DNA of 64,000 nucleotides from Paenibacillus eucommiae (lineage in GTDB: Bacteria > Bacillota > Bacilli > Paenibacillales > NBRC-103111): NCBI RefSeq assembly GCF_017874215.1, contig NZ_JAGGLB010000003.1, forward strand, positions 310,001 to 374,000. The letters run 5' to 3'. Shown piece after piece: positions 1 through 8,573 of this stretch (positions within the stretch are counted from its first letter, which is position 1; every line of letters starts with the position of its first letter). A model generated the notes under the pieces. The model saw nothing but the letters and a program-made list of their open reading frames with translations. It made no database searches and was not told the DNA's origin. The translations under genes were made by a program, and so were the position numbers.

Positions 1-85
1 TTCCCATCTTGCGGGCAATGCTAATAAGCTCTACCCATTCTTCATCAAGTTCCACATTTACATTTACCCAATTGTTTTTGTCCAT
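1..85 (-). CDS. SinI-like anti-repressor, 5' part only
   Basis: The first 28 codons of a small gene that runs off the left edge. The peptide contains LDEEWVELISIARKMG, which matches the Sin dimerisation motif of SinI/SinR (LDxEWVELxxxAxxxG). In Bacillus, SinI binds and inactivates SinR, the repressor of biofilm matrix genes. The ATG is at 85-83, and GGGAGG about 9-12 nt upstream is a strong ribosome binding site. The C-terminal part, where SinI has its second helix, is outside the window, so a longer SinR-like protein with a DNA-binding domain cannot be ruled out. The gene lies directly downstream of a c-di-GMP-I riboswitch. Confidence 0.75.
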   Translation of the reverse strand, partial: MDKNNWVNVNVELDEEWVELISIARKMG

Positions 86-98
86 TACGTATAATCCC

Positions 99-203
99 TC
101 CCAGAACACTCTCCAGGCAGTTCAGCCATCATAGCAATAACAATTGCCTTAGACCTGTAACTTTGCGTCCCTACTTTTCAGTTAAGTTAGCCATTTTCTG
201 GGA
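99..203 (-). ncRNA. c-di-GMP-I (GEMM-I) riboswitch
   Basis: Read on the minus strand, the region carries the conserved GEMM-I core: GGGACGCAAAG (171-161), then a TACAGG-TCTAAGG segment, a short stem-loop, then CTATGATGGCTGAACTGCC (ending at 116). A CT-GAAA-AG tetraloop stem precedes the GGGACGCAAAG block, as in the first aptamer hairpin. It sits in the leader of the SinI-like gene, with the SD just 3' of the aptamer. The 5' strand TCCCAGAA (203-196) can pair with CTGGAG (116-111), closing the aptamer, or with TTCTGGGA (106-99), which overlaps the SD. That suggests translational control. Confidence 0.85.
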
Positions 204-652
204 TTAAATGGAATAATAATTTCAAAGACTATATTGGTAGATGCTTCACTGCATACTTGTCAGTTGAGCGCTATGCCTCTCGGGTTGCAAAATTAAGCGC
301 ATCTATTAGGCTTATGCCATTTCCAAATCACAGTCCTTGAGTTTAGTTAGGGTCTCTAGCTGTGTAGGAAGTTGGATTTTCTCAATTCTTCAGCCACATA
401 TTGCGGATTATGTAACCGATATGTATGAAATTTACTCAGCAATTACACTTTTAAAGCGCACCTTATCTACGACTTGGTTAGCTGACCAAAGAAATTTCCG
501 CATTTTATGGAATTGTCCAACTTATAAAACTCTCGGTACTTGACCATTAACTAATTATTACTATACTATAAATAGTTCTTGGAGTCTGTAGTGCCTATCA
601 CATTTTACCAAAAGTAACAAAAGTTTATTTTTATTAACTTACATTATGAAAC
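204..652. other. Intergenic, no gene seen
   Basis: No open frame here has a convincing ribosome binding site or recognisable product. The riboswitch promoter must lie near 204-260, but no good -35/-10 pair stands out. Confidence 0.5.
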
Positions 653-1765
653 CTAAATGTCAACCTCCTCAAGCATCAGCATTGCACTAGCTGCTTCCCT
701 ACCGTTAACCAACAGAGCAATTTTGTGCGCACCCGGATAATGACGACGGGTCGTCAGATCTGACCAGCGGTGGGTTCGCTTGCCGACAAGATGTGTGCCT
801 CCAGGTACTGTTTTGTCAGACAGCAGAAATTTCTTGCAAGAAGTCTTCCCTCCAGCCTTCACAAAGTCGATCGCATATTCGATGCGGATACGCGCGGGAT
901 CACCTTCACGTATGCACAGCTCATACTGCAGCTCACAGCTGCCACCGATCTGCAGTACGGCTGGTTCAACCGTAAGCGCGGCGCTGGTCGTAAGCTGCGT
1001 GGTACCTTCCGGTTCCGCATATCCGAACAGTGCCATGACCTCCGATTCAGCCTTGCGGATCAAAGTTCTGCAGCCATGCCGAACGATCCAGTCCGTATTC
1101 GGATCCATGCCTTTCCAGCGGCGTGCCGTCTCGATCACGACAGAAGGATGATCCTTTGCGATATCGTTCAGGTTGTTGGCGACGCTTTTGCGCACATAAA
1201 GCGAGGGGTCTGCCTTCAGCAGCTCCAGCACGGCCAGCACCGGTGCCGGATCCCGCTTGAACATCGGCAGAGCCTGACCCCAGGGCAGACGTGGCCGACA
1301 GCCCTCGCTTGCCAGCCGCCGGACATGATCGTCCGAATGCTCTGCCCAGACCATCATCTGGGACATCACCCGCTCCGGTTCGCGCAGTAAGAACGACCTG
1401 ATGGCAAATTCGGAAGATGACTTCTTCGTGAACCGTTCCAGCGCTTCCATGGAAAGGGCCCAATGCTCCTCAGCCTGGCCGAACACCTCCACGAAATCCG
1501 GGAAAAATAGATATGGGAATCCAACGCAAGCTTCATCGATTGCAAACAGCACAGCCAGTGCCTCTTCATAGCTAGCCGGCAGATACTCCCCCAGAGATTG
1601 GCTAATCCGCCGCATTCGGGCTTTAAGCTCAAGCTCATTCCAAGTATCATCCATTGCTGCAGCGATAAAGCCATCAGTATCGAAAGCGCCGTACACGGCT
1701 TGGATCTTCTCACCAAAGCCGCGCAGAAACGGCTCGTTGTAAACGGATTTCAAAGGTTCTGCCAT
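653..1765 (-). CDS. alkC: AlkC-type DNA alkylation repair protein with C-terminal Ig-like domain
   Basis: A 370-residue protein of the AlkC/AlkD HEAT-like superfamily of 3-methylpurine glycosylases, which excise alkylated bases without flipping them out. The N-terminus (MAEPLKSVYNEPFL...) is typical of AlkC. Residues about 30-255 are helical HEAT-like repeats with the family's Asp/Glu/Trp pattern (for example VRRLASEGCRPRLPW). Residues about 265-370 look like the beta-sandwich Ig-like domain found in some AlkC proteins. The start at 1765 has GGAGGAG 8 nt upstream; an ATG ten codons earlier lacks a good site. It appears monocistronic. Family assignment is firm; the exact lesion specificity is inferred. 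Confidence 0.85.
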   Translation of the reverse strand: MAEPLKSVYNEPFLRGFGEKIQAVYGAFDTDGFIAAAMDDTWNELELKARMRRISQSLGEYLPASYEEALAVLFAIDEACVGFPYLFFPDFVEVFGQAEEHWALSMEALERFTKKSSSEFAIRSFLLREPERVMSQMMVWAEHSDDHVRRLASEGCRPRLPWGQALPMFKRDPAPVLAVLELLKADPSLYVRKSVANNLNDIAKDHPSVVIETARRWKGMDPNTDWIVRHGCRTLIRKAESEVMALFGYAEPEGTTQLTTSAALTVEPAVLQIGGSCELQYELCIREGDPARIRIEYAIDFVKAGGKTSCKKFLLSDKTVPGGTHLVGKRTHRWSDLTTRRHYPGAHKIALLVNGREAASAMLMLEEVDI

Positions 1766-1968
1766 CGTTAATCTCCTCCAGTTGTTTATGGGCATGATCC
1801 GCCCAATTGCCTCTTGCTTTTGTAAAGTCCCCTATTTTCAACTTTGATAAGTATTGCTTTAATATCGTAACATACTAACTTGACAACTATATGTCATATT
1901 CACGTGTTTAGGTCATCTCTCTGATCCAATTCTATAATAGCCTTTTTCTGGCACAAATCATAATTAGA

Positions 1969-2306
1969 AACCGCCTAGTGGTGTTCTGAGGTGCATGTTC
2001 ATGACGTTAGTGAATAGAGGGAGGTAAGGGCTGTGGGCTCCAGCCGCTGTTAAAGATTTGTTCCCGTGAACGGAATGGATGTGGAGGTAGGAACAAATCT
2101 TTAAAGGCGGGCGCTAACGCTCTTCCGCCCATAGACATTCCCTCTTTCAGCTACAATTGCACGGCTAAAATTACACGGATACAATCGCACGAACACCAAG
2201 CTCAAACGGACAGCCAGCAAGTTTTTTTCTCTTGGTTAGAGGAGATTTCCTAGCCGACGCAGGCGCTGGAGATGAAGAGCCCGCACAGCTGAGAAGGACC
2301 TGATGA
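1969..2306 (+). repeat. Dispersed structured repeat, copy 1
   Basis: Shares long near-identical stretches with 46864-47165, 53981-54405 and 61536-61760, all in the same orientation. The core is an inverted repeat TTAAAGATTTGTTCC / GGAACAAATCTTTAA around a 24-28 nt loop (about 2050-2105). It is nested inside outer arms ending in TGTGGG / CCCATA. Downstream come the shared blocks GCTCAAACGGACAGCCAGCA and GGAGATTTCCTAGC. No coding frame is conserved among copies. Not recognised as a named element. Confidence 0.85.
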
Positions 2307-2307
2307 T

Positions 2308-2494
2308 TTAACGATGTTTTTCATCGTTGAAAGCATCAGTCCTCTCCACATCCTTGCTTTAACGATGAAAAACATCGTTAAAATCCCTTTTAACCACCCT
2401 AGGAGGCCATCCGACCTCTATTAACGATGAAAATCATCATTAACGTGACGGATTGGCCTGGAACACCTGCTTCAACGATGAAAAACATCGTTAA
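2308..2494. repeat. Cluster of four TTAACGATG / CATCGTTAA hairpins
   Basis: Four short hairpins with 5-nt loops at 2308-2330, 2358-2382, 2421-2443 and 2472-2494, spaced 50-63 bp. Most mismatches within stems are G/T. Hairpin 1 has an extended outer stem (GGACCTGATG / CATCAGTCC) and hairpin 3 another (GGCCATCCG / CGGATTGGCC). The same motif recurs as an 18-bp stem at 61761-61801, again next to a copy of the long repeat. None has a T tract, so they are not ordinary terminators. Confidence 0.85.
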
Positions 2495-2519
2495 GTGGAG
2501 CATATAGGAGTACACGTCC

Positions 2520-2660
2520 AATTCGGCGGAGGGAGAGCTGCTAAAGACTACTAAAGCTCATCTTCCCCGCATTCCTTTCCTCCCCTAACAGCTACAAATT
2601 GTTAAACGTGTCACGCACAAACAGAAAGCCAGCAGGCGTCTGTTTCCTTAGCAATAGGGA
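2520..2660 (+). repeat. Possible degenerate copy of the long repeat
   Basis: The order GGCGGAGGGAGAGCTGCTAA ... CCTAACAGCTACAAATTG ... CACGCACAAACAGAAAGCCA mirrors the landmarks of the dispersed repeat (GCGGAGAG ... GCTGTTAA ... AGCTACAATCGCACGAA ... GCCAGCAAG). The central hairpin is lost. Similarity is weak and judged by eye. Confidence 0.4.
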
Positions 2661-2827
2661 TAGTGATTAGCGTATGCCAGCGCTTCTTGTCATAAAAAGA
2701 ATATGAAAAAGAACATTCAGCAAATTTACAGTTCATTGTATAATTATGTAAGGGTTTTCATCATTTCTGTAGGTGTATATTGCGCTTTCGAAATTGATAT
2801 GGTAACTTTCAAATAAGAGGTGAGTCC

Positions 2828-3661
2828 ATGCTCCAGACGTCATTTATAATTCAAAACAGCAGCCCGGGTGAAATCACAGTATTGACAAGCGGAAATAGCC
2901 AAACAACAGCGGGATATTCCATGGCACCCATGATCCTTGATTATTATTTAATTCATTATGTAAATTCGGGGAAAGGCGTTTTCTGGAGTCGTGAGCAGCG
3001 TTATGAGCTGGGACCCGGCGATCTTTTTATCATTTTCCCGAACCAGTTAGCTGCCTATACAGCTGATACTAGCAATCCGTGGCAGTATGCATGGGTCGGC
3101 TTCACAGGCTCACATGCCGATTCACTACTTCAAGCTGTTGGAATCACCGAAGATTTACATGTTCTCAACATCGGGGATCATGAACGGATTCCAAGTCTGT
3201 TAACGAGCATTCAAGATCACTTCCAGCCCAATAATGATTTTTTTGATCTACCTACAGGGGCCTACCTAAGATTATTGTTCTTTGAATTCAAGAAAATATT
3301 AGAGAAAAATCGGCCAATAGCCATAAATACTCATCAAGAAGGCTATGCAGCCGTTGAAAAATCGATACGCTGGATGATTACGCATTATAATCAACAAGTT
3401 ACGATTGAGCAGATAGCAGATGCGATGGGCTATCACCGCTCCCATTTAGCCAAGTTATTTACCAAGTATACAGGGGTTTCTCCCACCCAATATCTCTTTA
3501 AACTACGTATGCAACGGGCCCAGTCTCTACTTCTTGGTAATTTTGCAGTGGAGCAGGTCGCCGCTTCGGTTGGGTACTCAGATGCATTATATTTTTCGAA
3601 AATGTTTAAAAAATGGTCTGGGTTCTCGCCAAGTGTGTATCGGCAAAAAATGAAAGAATAG
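2828..3661 (+). CDS. AraC-family transcriptional regulator
   Basis: A 277-residue regulator. Residues about 20-110 form a cupin-like sensor domain (GPGDLFIIFPNQLAAYTAD is the typical sugar-sensing AraC barrel). Residues about 175-275 carry two helix-turn-helix motifs (VTIEQIADAMGYHRSHLAKLF and VEQVAASVGYSDALYFSKMF). AAGAGGTGAG lies just upstream of the ATG, and a TATAAT at 2739-2744 could be its -10. It faces the end of the minus-strand glycan-degradation cluster and is the only sugar-type regulator beside it. A role as activator of that cluster is a reasonable inference; the ligand is unknown. Confidence 0.9.
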   Translation: MLQTSFIIQNSSPGEITVLTSGNSQTTAGYSMAPMILDYYLIHYVNSGKGVFWSREQRYELGPGDLFIIFPNQLAAYTADTSNPWQYAWVGFTGSHADSLLQAVGITEDLHVLNIGDHERIPSLLTSIQDHFQPNNDFFDLPTGAYLRLLFFEFKKILEKNRPIAINTHQEGYAAVEKSIRWMITHYNQQVTIEQIADAMGYHRSHLAKLFTKYTGVSPTQYLFKLRMQRAQSLLLGNFAVEQVAASVGYSDALYFSKMFKKWSGFSPSVYRQKMKE

Positions 3662-3691
3662 TTCCCCACATCCTCCCCACCATTCACAAAA

Positions 3692-3720
3692 ACCGGAAGC
3701 CTGTTAATAGGGCTTCCGGT
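3692..3720 (-). terminator. Rho-independent terminator
   Basis: A perfect 10-bp stem ACCGGAAGCC / GGCTTCCGGT with a 9-nt loop. On the minus strand it is followed by TTTTTG, so it ends transcription of the DUF4838 gene just downstream of its stop. Confidence 0.85.
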
Positions 3721-3732
3721 ACATGAGAGGCA

Positions 3733-6700
3733 TTAATTCATTTTATGCATTTCCATGTCGTCAAGATAAATTTCTCCGTCTTGCTCAAAGCCTTCCAACT
3801 GCAGACCCCACTGAATCTGAGCGACAGGAATACCAGCAAATTGTTGAGGAATTTCTGCAATGAAGGTAACCATTGACCATCCTCCTTCGGTATATTTCAC
3901 TGGCACCGTTTCACTGCGCAGCAGCCCTATAATATTCCCCGTACTATCTTTAATGTTTCCGAAGAACGACACATTCCCTTCTGAATCACTACCTGGTTTT
4001 GTGTAGTAATAAGCGACAAATCCATACTCTCCCGGCTCAATGGCCAAATCCTGAACAGGCCCGCCAAATCCCATTCCCTGACCGCGCAATGCATAATTTC
4101 CGGTTCTGGAAATTTCATCTGTGCGTCTTATATCATCATTCCCGGTAACTGGTTCAACCCAATACCACCAATTTAAAGCCCTCTTTGGTTTAGAATTCTC
4201 ACTGATTTCAAACGATGAATTAGGATTAACTGGAGCTTCTCCTTTCAATAATTTAAGCAGTAACCTGGAGAAGTTGCGAATGGTTACCGATTCAGCTTCA
4301 ATAGACAAGCTTTCAATTTTCTGTTTGACACGGTTATCGCCGGGGTGCCCCTTCAACCAGTCGACGAGAACTGCTACCTGGTTTCCGTTCAAACCAGACC
4401 AGGAAATTCCCCAATCAGTCGGCTCAAGCGGGTGTTTCAGCACTGGATCGCTGCGGAGTTCTTCTACAATTTGCATCCGTTTGTCAGCTAATTTCATTCT
4501 ATCCAAATTTTCATTTAACAAAGCTAATGCCTCAATCTCATCTGCGGGCGGTGTTGTTAGTCCGGGACGCGGATAACTTAGCGCTGAAGTCTCATAATAT
4601 TCGAAAGCCTTCAATAGCATCTCTGCTCTCGCTTTCTGTTTATCCGTACCCGCCTTTTCCACCGTTTCTTCCAATAAGCGACGGCTTTCTGCCATTTCTT
4701 CTTTCGTTACAGCAGTCAAATAAAGAGCATTGTTGAATCTCATATAATTCAATCTTGTATCAGCCGTTGCCCAGGATTTATACCAGTACGTTTCGTAAAT
4801 ACGTGAAGACCAGAAGTTTTCCCAGTGATCGTAGTAGGCCTTCAGGCTGGCAGCAGCTTCCTTCCCAACTGCTCGTTCGTACCAATCGTTGAGCAATTCA
4901 TCCACATCGAGATTAGGGTTCCATTGCAGTTTAAGCGATACCCAAGCTTTCGGTCCTTCTCCCCAGTTCGGATACAGCTCAGCATAACGGGCTATAAAAC
5001 CATTTTGCACCCCGAACTTCAGATTTTCCGCCTCCAAGTGTGGGTAAACACGGGGCAAGGTATACGGCGTTCCATACATATATTCATAGAAAGCGATACT
5101 GGGAGCCGCTTGCTGCCATGATTTCGTCAAGGCTTCGCCTTTCTGCCTAAGAAGCGGATCCCCCCATGATATACGATCATCCGTAATTAATACGACAACT
5201 CTCTCATTAACTTTAATATTTTTTGGTGGATCATAAACAGACGCATAGGCATACACACCAAAATATTTATCTTTATGTGTTTGCAACACACCTTCAACGA
5301 CCTTATTCACCCAATTGAAATACAAATCAGACATATCCGGTTTACCGATCGAATTTAACTTGCTGCGGTCCGCTTCACAGAAATTGTCGCTGTCATTAAT
5401 GCCAAGTGGAAACGATTCTTCCTCGGGATGTTGACTGAAATAAGTATTTATATTCCGGATCGCTTCCTCCGCAGTAGCATTCGTGAGGCAAGGCTGCCAA
5501 TCATAGTTATTCGGAGCAGGAACAATCCCCCCGGGATAGAACTCGGGATGATCTGCATACTGCGCTACCGGGAACAGATTTAATAAATTGTGTGCGTTAG
5601 TAACTCTACCATGCTGCCGGTTAAATCTAGCCCAATTCGAATCTGTAAAATAGTCGAATTGTCTGGATATTAAAGCCGGTTCGTCGCGAATCGTATCGAC
5701 GGATACGGTGAGGTTTGCAGTTTGCGGAACATCCTCACCATCAGGACCAGGCATTAGCCAGCGGACGCCAACGAAACGCTCCAGAAAATCGTAAACACCA
5801 AATTCGGTTCCCCAGGCACTCGAACCAGCAATGGTAATACGGTTGGCTTCCCTGTGAATGATGAAGCCATCCTTATCCATACCTTCAAGCAGATTTACAT
5901 CTGTTAAGCCTTCTTTTCCAACATAAATTTGATTCGTGTCTGCAGCTATCGGTGATTCCAAGCTATCGATGACGATCTCCAGCTCTGAACCCGTGGATTT
6001 CTTCACGTATTCAACGAGCTTAGCAGCTGCATTCCGAGTTTGCTTATCCGCCCCAGCAGCTACTATAACCTGTGCTTCAGGTTGACCGTTCGTAACGATA
6101 GATACTTCCTCCTCTTCAGGAGTCCCTCCTCCGATTCCTTCCGTTGTCCAGAGAACGCCAGGTCCCACAATACCGCCTGTGCCCAGTTCATCTAAATATT
6201 CATTGTTTACCGAGACGACAATATCGTTCTTTTGGCCAAACTTGATCACGGTGGAAACATCATATTCCCAAGGTATAACCGTTGCGATGCCGGTGGACTT
6301 TGGCTGGATTTCTTTGCCATTGACCCAAAGCCGCGGAGTTTCATCGATGTCACCGAACCAGAGCCGGATCGGCTTATCCTGATAGGCTGCCTGCACATTG
6401 ACAGAAGTACGGTACCAGACCTCCCCCTTATAATACCGCAAGCCTTGATTGGACCAAGAGTCCGAGTAAGTTTTTAGCTTTTTCCATGATTTTGTGCCTA
6501 CTCCAGTCTTCCACAATCCGAGCTTCTCGCCATTTCCTCCTGGAATGAACATGACCGACCATTCGTCCGGCAGCTTTGCCACAATTTGACTGCCGTTGGT
6601 CACTCTTTCGTAGGCCTGCTCAATCTGATACTTCCAGAAAATATCGATGTAGCCGCCTGCCCAAGGGTGGATGATAACGGGGGAATGGTTGGCTGCGGCC

Positions 6701-8526
6701 TTCAGCTGTGCTTTCGCTTCGTCATAGTATTGTTTCGCCTTCACAAAATCAAACTTGAGATAAGCGTCCCTCATATTCGTGAATGCCTTGCCAAAATCTA
6801 ACGCTACACGAACCATCTTGATTCGTTTGGCATATCTGGAATCTGCCGGCACTTTGCTTTCTGCTTCGGCCAGCGTACTCTCCAAAGCTTTCATAACAGC
6901 TGGGGTCAATATTTTCGAAAAATCGAAAACTGCTCCTGTATAGTAATCCGCACTTGCAAATGTATCTTCCAGCTTGCGGAAATGATTCCACATCGGCTCT
7001 GCCGCTGGTCCGTAGAATTTGGAGAAATAATCGCTTAACGTCTTCTGAACATCCAGCTCCGGATTCCAGCTTAACTTGGACATTAAATATAACGATGGCC
7101 CCTGATAACCCCATGATGGCAGCACTTCGAAACGAAGCTGGTTCATCCCCTCTTCACGGAAATGCTTCATCTCCTCCGTAATCCGGTTGATCATCGAAAA
7201 TGGCAGGCCTGGGTCTGCTAAATTGTACATATAGCTGTAAAAGGACACATCAACACCTAATTTTTTCCAGTCGGCAATGAGGTCTTTCAAATAAGACCGC
7301 TCCCAGGACATGCCATTTGCCATCGAATGAATGCGCTCAACTGTGATCGGAGCTATCACTGGCAGCAGCTTAGGATTCGGGATCTCACGAACTGGTGCTC
7401 TCATATAACGAAGATAGGCAAAAAATGCAATGCCTACATCGGGATATTGCGGCTCAATTTGCTCTAAAACGAGATTGTAAAATTTCACATAACGATCCGT
7501 TATGGAATTGGAGCCCATTAGCGGATCGTAATCTTCGGCATCCCAGGCCGATGTGCCAAAATCGTCACCGTCATTGGGTCCCAAATCCAGATACTTGGCG
7601 TCAGGATGTTGCTCCAGAAATTTCAGTGCTCCTTCTACAACGCAGGCCAGTACCTCTGGTTTCGTCACATCGAACTGAGAAGTAGGCTTTCCATTGACCT
7701 GCACGTACAGATCCGGCCGCTCCTGAGCTGTGATCGTGCAGGGTAAGCCGTGTCCGCCAAGAGCAACTGTGCTGTTATTACCTCTGCTGTGATCCAGCCA
7801 GCCCTTTCCTTCAAACTCATCGACGAAATCCATCGTTTCTTGGGAGAACAGCGGGTATATGCCTCCGACATACCGGCTCGTCACACCCGGATGCTGGATC
7901 GTGTTCTGCTGCTTCACACGAATCGTTTGCAGCGCTGGAACTTCTGTGCCAATTTCCCCGGGAGCGAACCAGCGGATACCGATCTGCTCCAGCAGCTCAT
8001 AGGCGGCAAACAGGGTTCCTCTTTCTGAAAGACCGATTAATTGAATTGTGTCCGCGCTCACAGATAAACGGAAAGAATCCGGATCTGTCCTCTGGCCGAT
8101 CTGATCCAGCTGTGGATCGGGTGCAGCATTTCCTATGAAGATTTTGACACCTGTTGCAGCGTTAGCATCTGTCACAATGGGCAGCTGAGCCCCGGATATT
8201 TGTTTCATATAGCTTTGCAGTTCTTGGGCTGCTTGTTTTTCAAGTTTCGTTGCTGTGGTCGTGAGGATGAGCGAAGCTTGACCTTGTCCTTCGGCAACAA
8301 GACTGGGCCCACTGTTTGGTGCTTCTTCTGCTGCAGGCGGGATGTAATCCCCCATCACGTTAGTCCTGTCTGGTTGCCCAGCCTTTGTTTCTGCCTCACT
8401 CCCGCCTCCACTCCCACTCCCTGTTACCACGGCGTAAGCAGGTGTTGTTGTGATGGACAACAATAAAGATAACACGAGAATCAGCGACACTAAGCATGAT
8501 ATCTTACGAGAAAAACGCAGTTTCAT
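3733..8526 (-). CDS. Secreted tandem DUF4838 (GH163-like) glycan-active protein, 1597 aa
   Basis: A very large exported protein with a signal peptide at residues 1-32 (basic start, hydrophobic core, AYA cleavage site). First module: a GH67-N-like fold at about 75-205, a DUF4838 domain at about 210-560, and a jelly-roll sugar-binding domain at about 645-795 (RLWVNGKEIQ). A second GH67-N-like/DUF4838 pair follows at about 808-1245. A CenC-like carbohydrate-binding domain lies at about 1432-1597. DUF4838 includes the GH163 endo-beta-N-acetylglucosaminidases that act on complex N-glycans; activity here is inferred. Its first half is a close paralogue of the protein at 12028-15531. It has no dockerin or anchor. 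The start has GGAGGATCGAA directly upstream. Confidence 0.85.
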   Translation of the reverse strand: MKLRFSRKISCLVSLILVLSLLLSITTTPAYAVVTGSGSGGGSEAETKAGQPDRTNVMGDYIPPAAEEAPNSGPSLVAEGQGQASLILTTTATKLEKQAAQELQSYMKQISGAQLPIVTDANAATGVKIFIGNAAPDPQLDQIGQRTDPDSFRLSVSADTIQLIGLSERGTLFAAYELLEQIGIRWFAPGEIGTEVPALQTIRVKQQNTIQHPGVTSRYVGGIYPLFSQETMDFVDEFEGKGWLDHSRGNNSTVALGGHGLPCTITAQERPDLYVQVNGKPTSQFDVTKPEVLACVVEGALKFLEQHPDAKYLDLGPNDGDDFGTSAWDAEDYDPLMGSNSITDRYVKFYNLVLEQIEPQYPDVGIAFFAYLRYMRAPVREIPNPKLLPVIAPITVERIHSMANGMSWERSYLKDLIADWKKLGVDVSFYSYMYNLADPGLPFSMINRITEEMKHFREEGMNQLRFEVLPSWGYQGPSLYLMSKLSWNPELDVQKTLSDYFSKFYGPAAEPMWNHFRKLEDTFASADYYTGAVFDFSKILTPAVMKALESTLAEAESKVPADSRYAKRIKMVRVALDFGKAFTNMRDAYLKFDFVKAKQYYDEAKAQLKAAANHSPVIIHPWAGGYIDIFWKYQIEQAYERVTNGSQIVAKLPDEWSVMFIPGGNGEKLGLWKTGVGTKSWKKLKTYSDSWSNQGLRYYKGEVWYRTSVNVQAAYQDKPIRLWFGDIDETPRLWVNGKEIQPKSTGIATVIPWEYDVSTVIKFGQKNDIVVSVNNEYLDELGTGGIVGPGVLWTTEGIGGGTPEEEEVSIVTNGQPEAQVIVAAGADKQTRNAAAKLVEYVKKSTGSELEIVIDSLESPIAADTNQIYVGKEGLTDVNLLEGMDKDGFIIHREANRITIAGSSAWGTEFGVYDFLERFVGVRWLMPGPDGEDVPQTANLTVSVDTIRDEPALISRQFDYFTDSNWARFNRQHGRVTNAHNLLNLFPVAQYADHPEFYPGGIVPAPNNYDWQPCLTNATAEEAIRNINTYFSQHPEEESFPLGINDSDNFCEADRSKLNSIGKPDMSDLYFNWVNKVVEGVLQTHKDKYFGVYAYASVYDPPKNIKVNERVVVLITDDRISWGDPLLRQKGEALTKSWQQAAPSIAFYEYMYGTPYTLPRVYPHLEAENLKFGVQNGFIARYAELYPNWGEGPKAWVSLKLQWNPNLDVDELLNDWYERAVGKEAAASLKAYYDHWENFWSSRIYETYWYKSWATADTRLNYMRFNNALYLTAVTKEEMAESRRLLEETVEKAGTDKQKARAEMLLKAFEYYETSALSYPRPGLTTPPADEIEALALLNENLDRMKLADKRMQIVEELRSDPVLKHPLEPTDWGISWSGLNGNQVAVLVDWLKGHPGDNRVKQKIESLSIEAESVTIRNFSRLLLKLLKGEAPVNPNSSFEISENSKPKRALNWWYWVEPVTGNDDIRRTDEISRTGNYALRGQGMGFGGPVQDLAIEPGEYGFVAYYYTKPGSDSEGNVSFFGNIKDSTGNIIGLLRSETVPVKYTEGGWSMVTFIAEIPQQFAGIPVAQIQWGLQLEGFEQDGEIYLDDMEMHKMN
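6150..8526 (-). repeat. Long direct repeat, copy A (paralogous enzyme modules)
   Basis: The coding DNA for the first DUF4838 plus jelly-roll modules is nearly the same as 13165-15531, about 7.0 kb away in direct orientation. Similarity is highest at about 7660-8060 and lower in the jelly-roll part and signal peptide. Confidence 0.85.
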
Positions 8527-8573
8527 TTCGATCCTCCTTGTAATTGTAACTTTTACATCCTATTCTTATCCTT

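Noticed and set aside
337..543. 68-codon open frame in the left intergenic region
   Set aside because: No ribosome binding site, no recognisable protein features; composition looks like chance.
770..1390. Long open frame opposite the alkC gene
   Set aside because: Antisense shadow of a clear AlkC coding sequence; no start signals.
2308..2494. CRISPR-like array
   Set aside because: Repeats are short imperfect palindromes with uneven 50-63 bp spacing and related flanks; no cas genes nearby.
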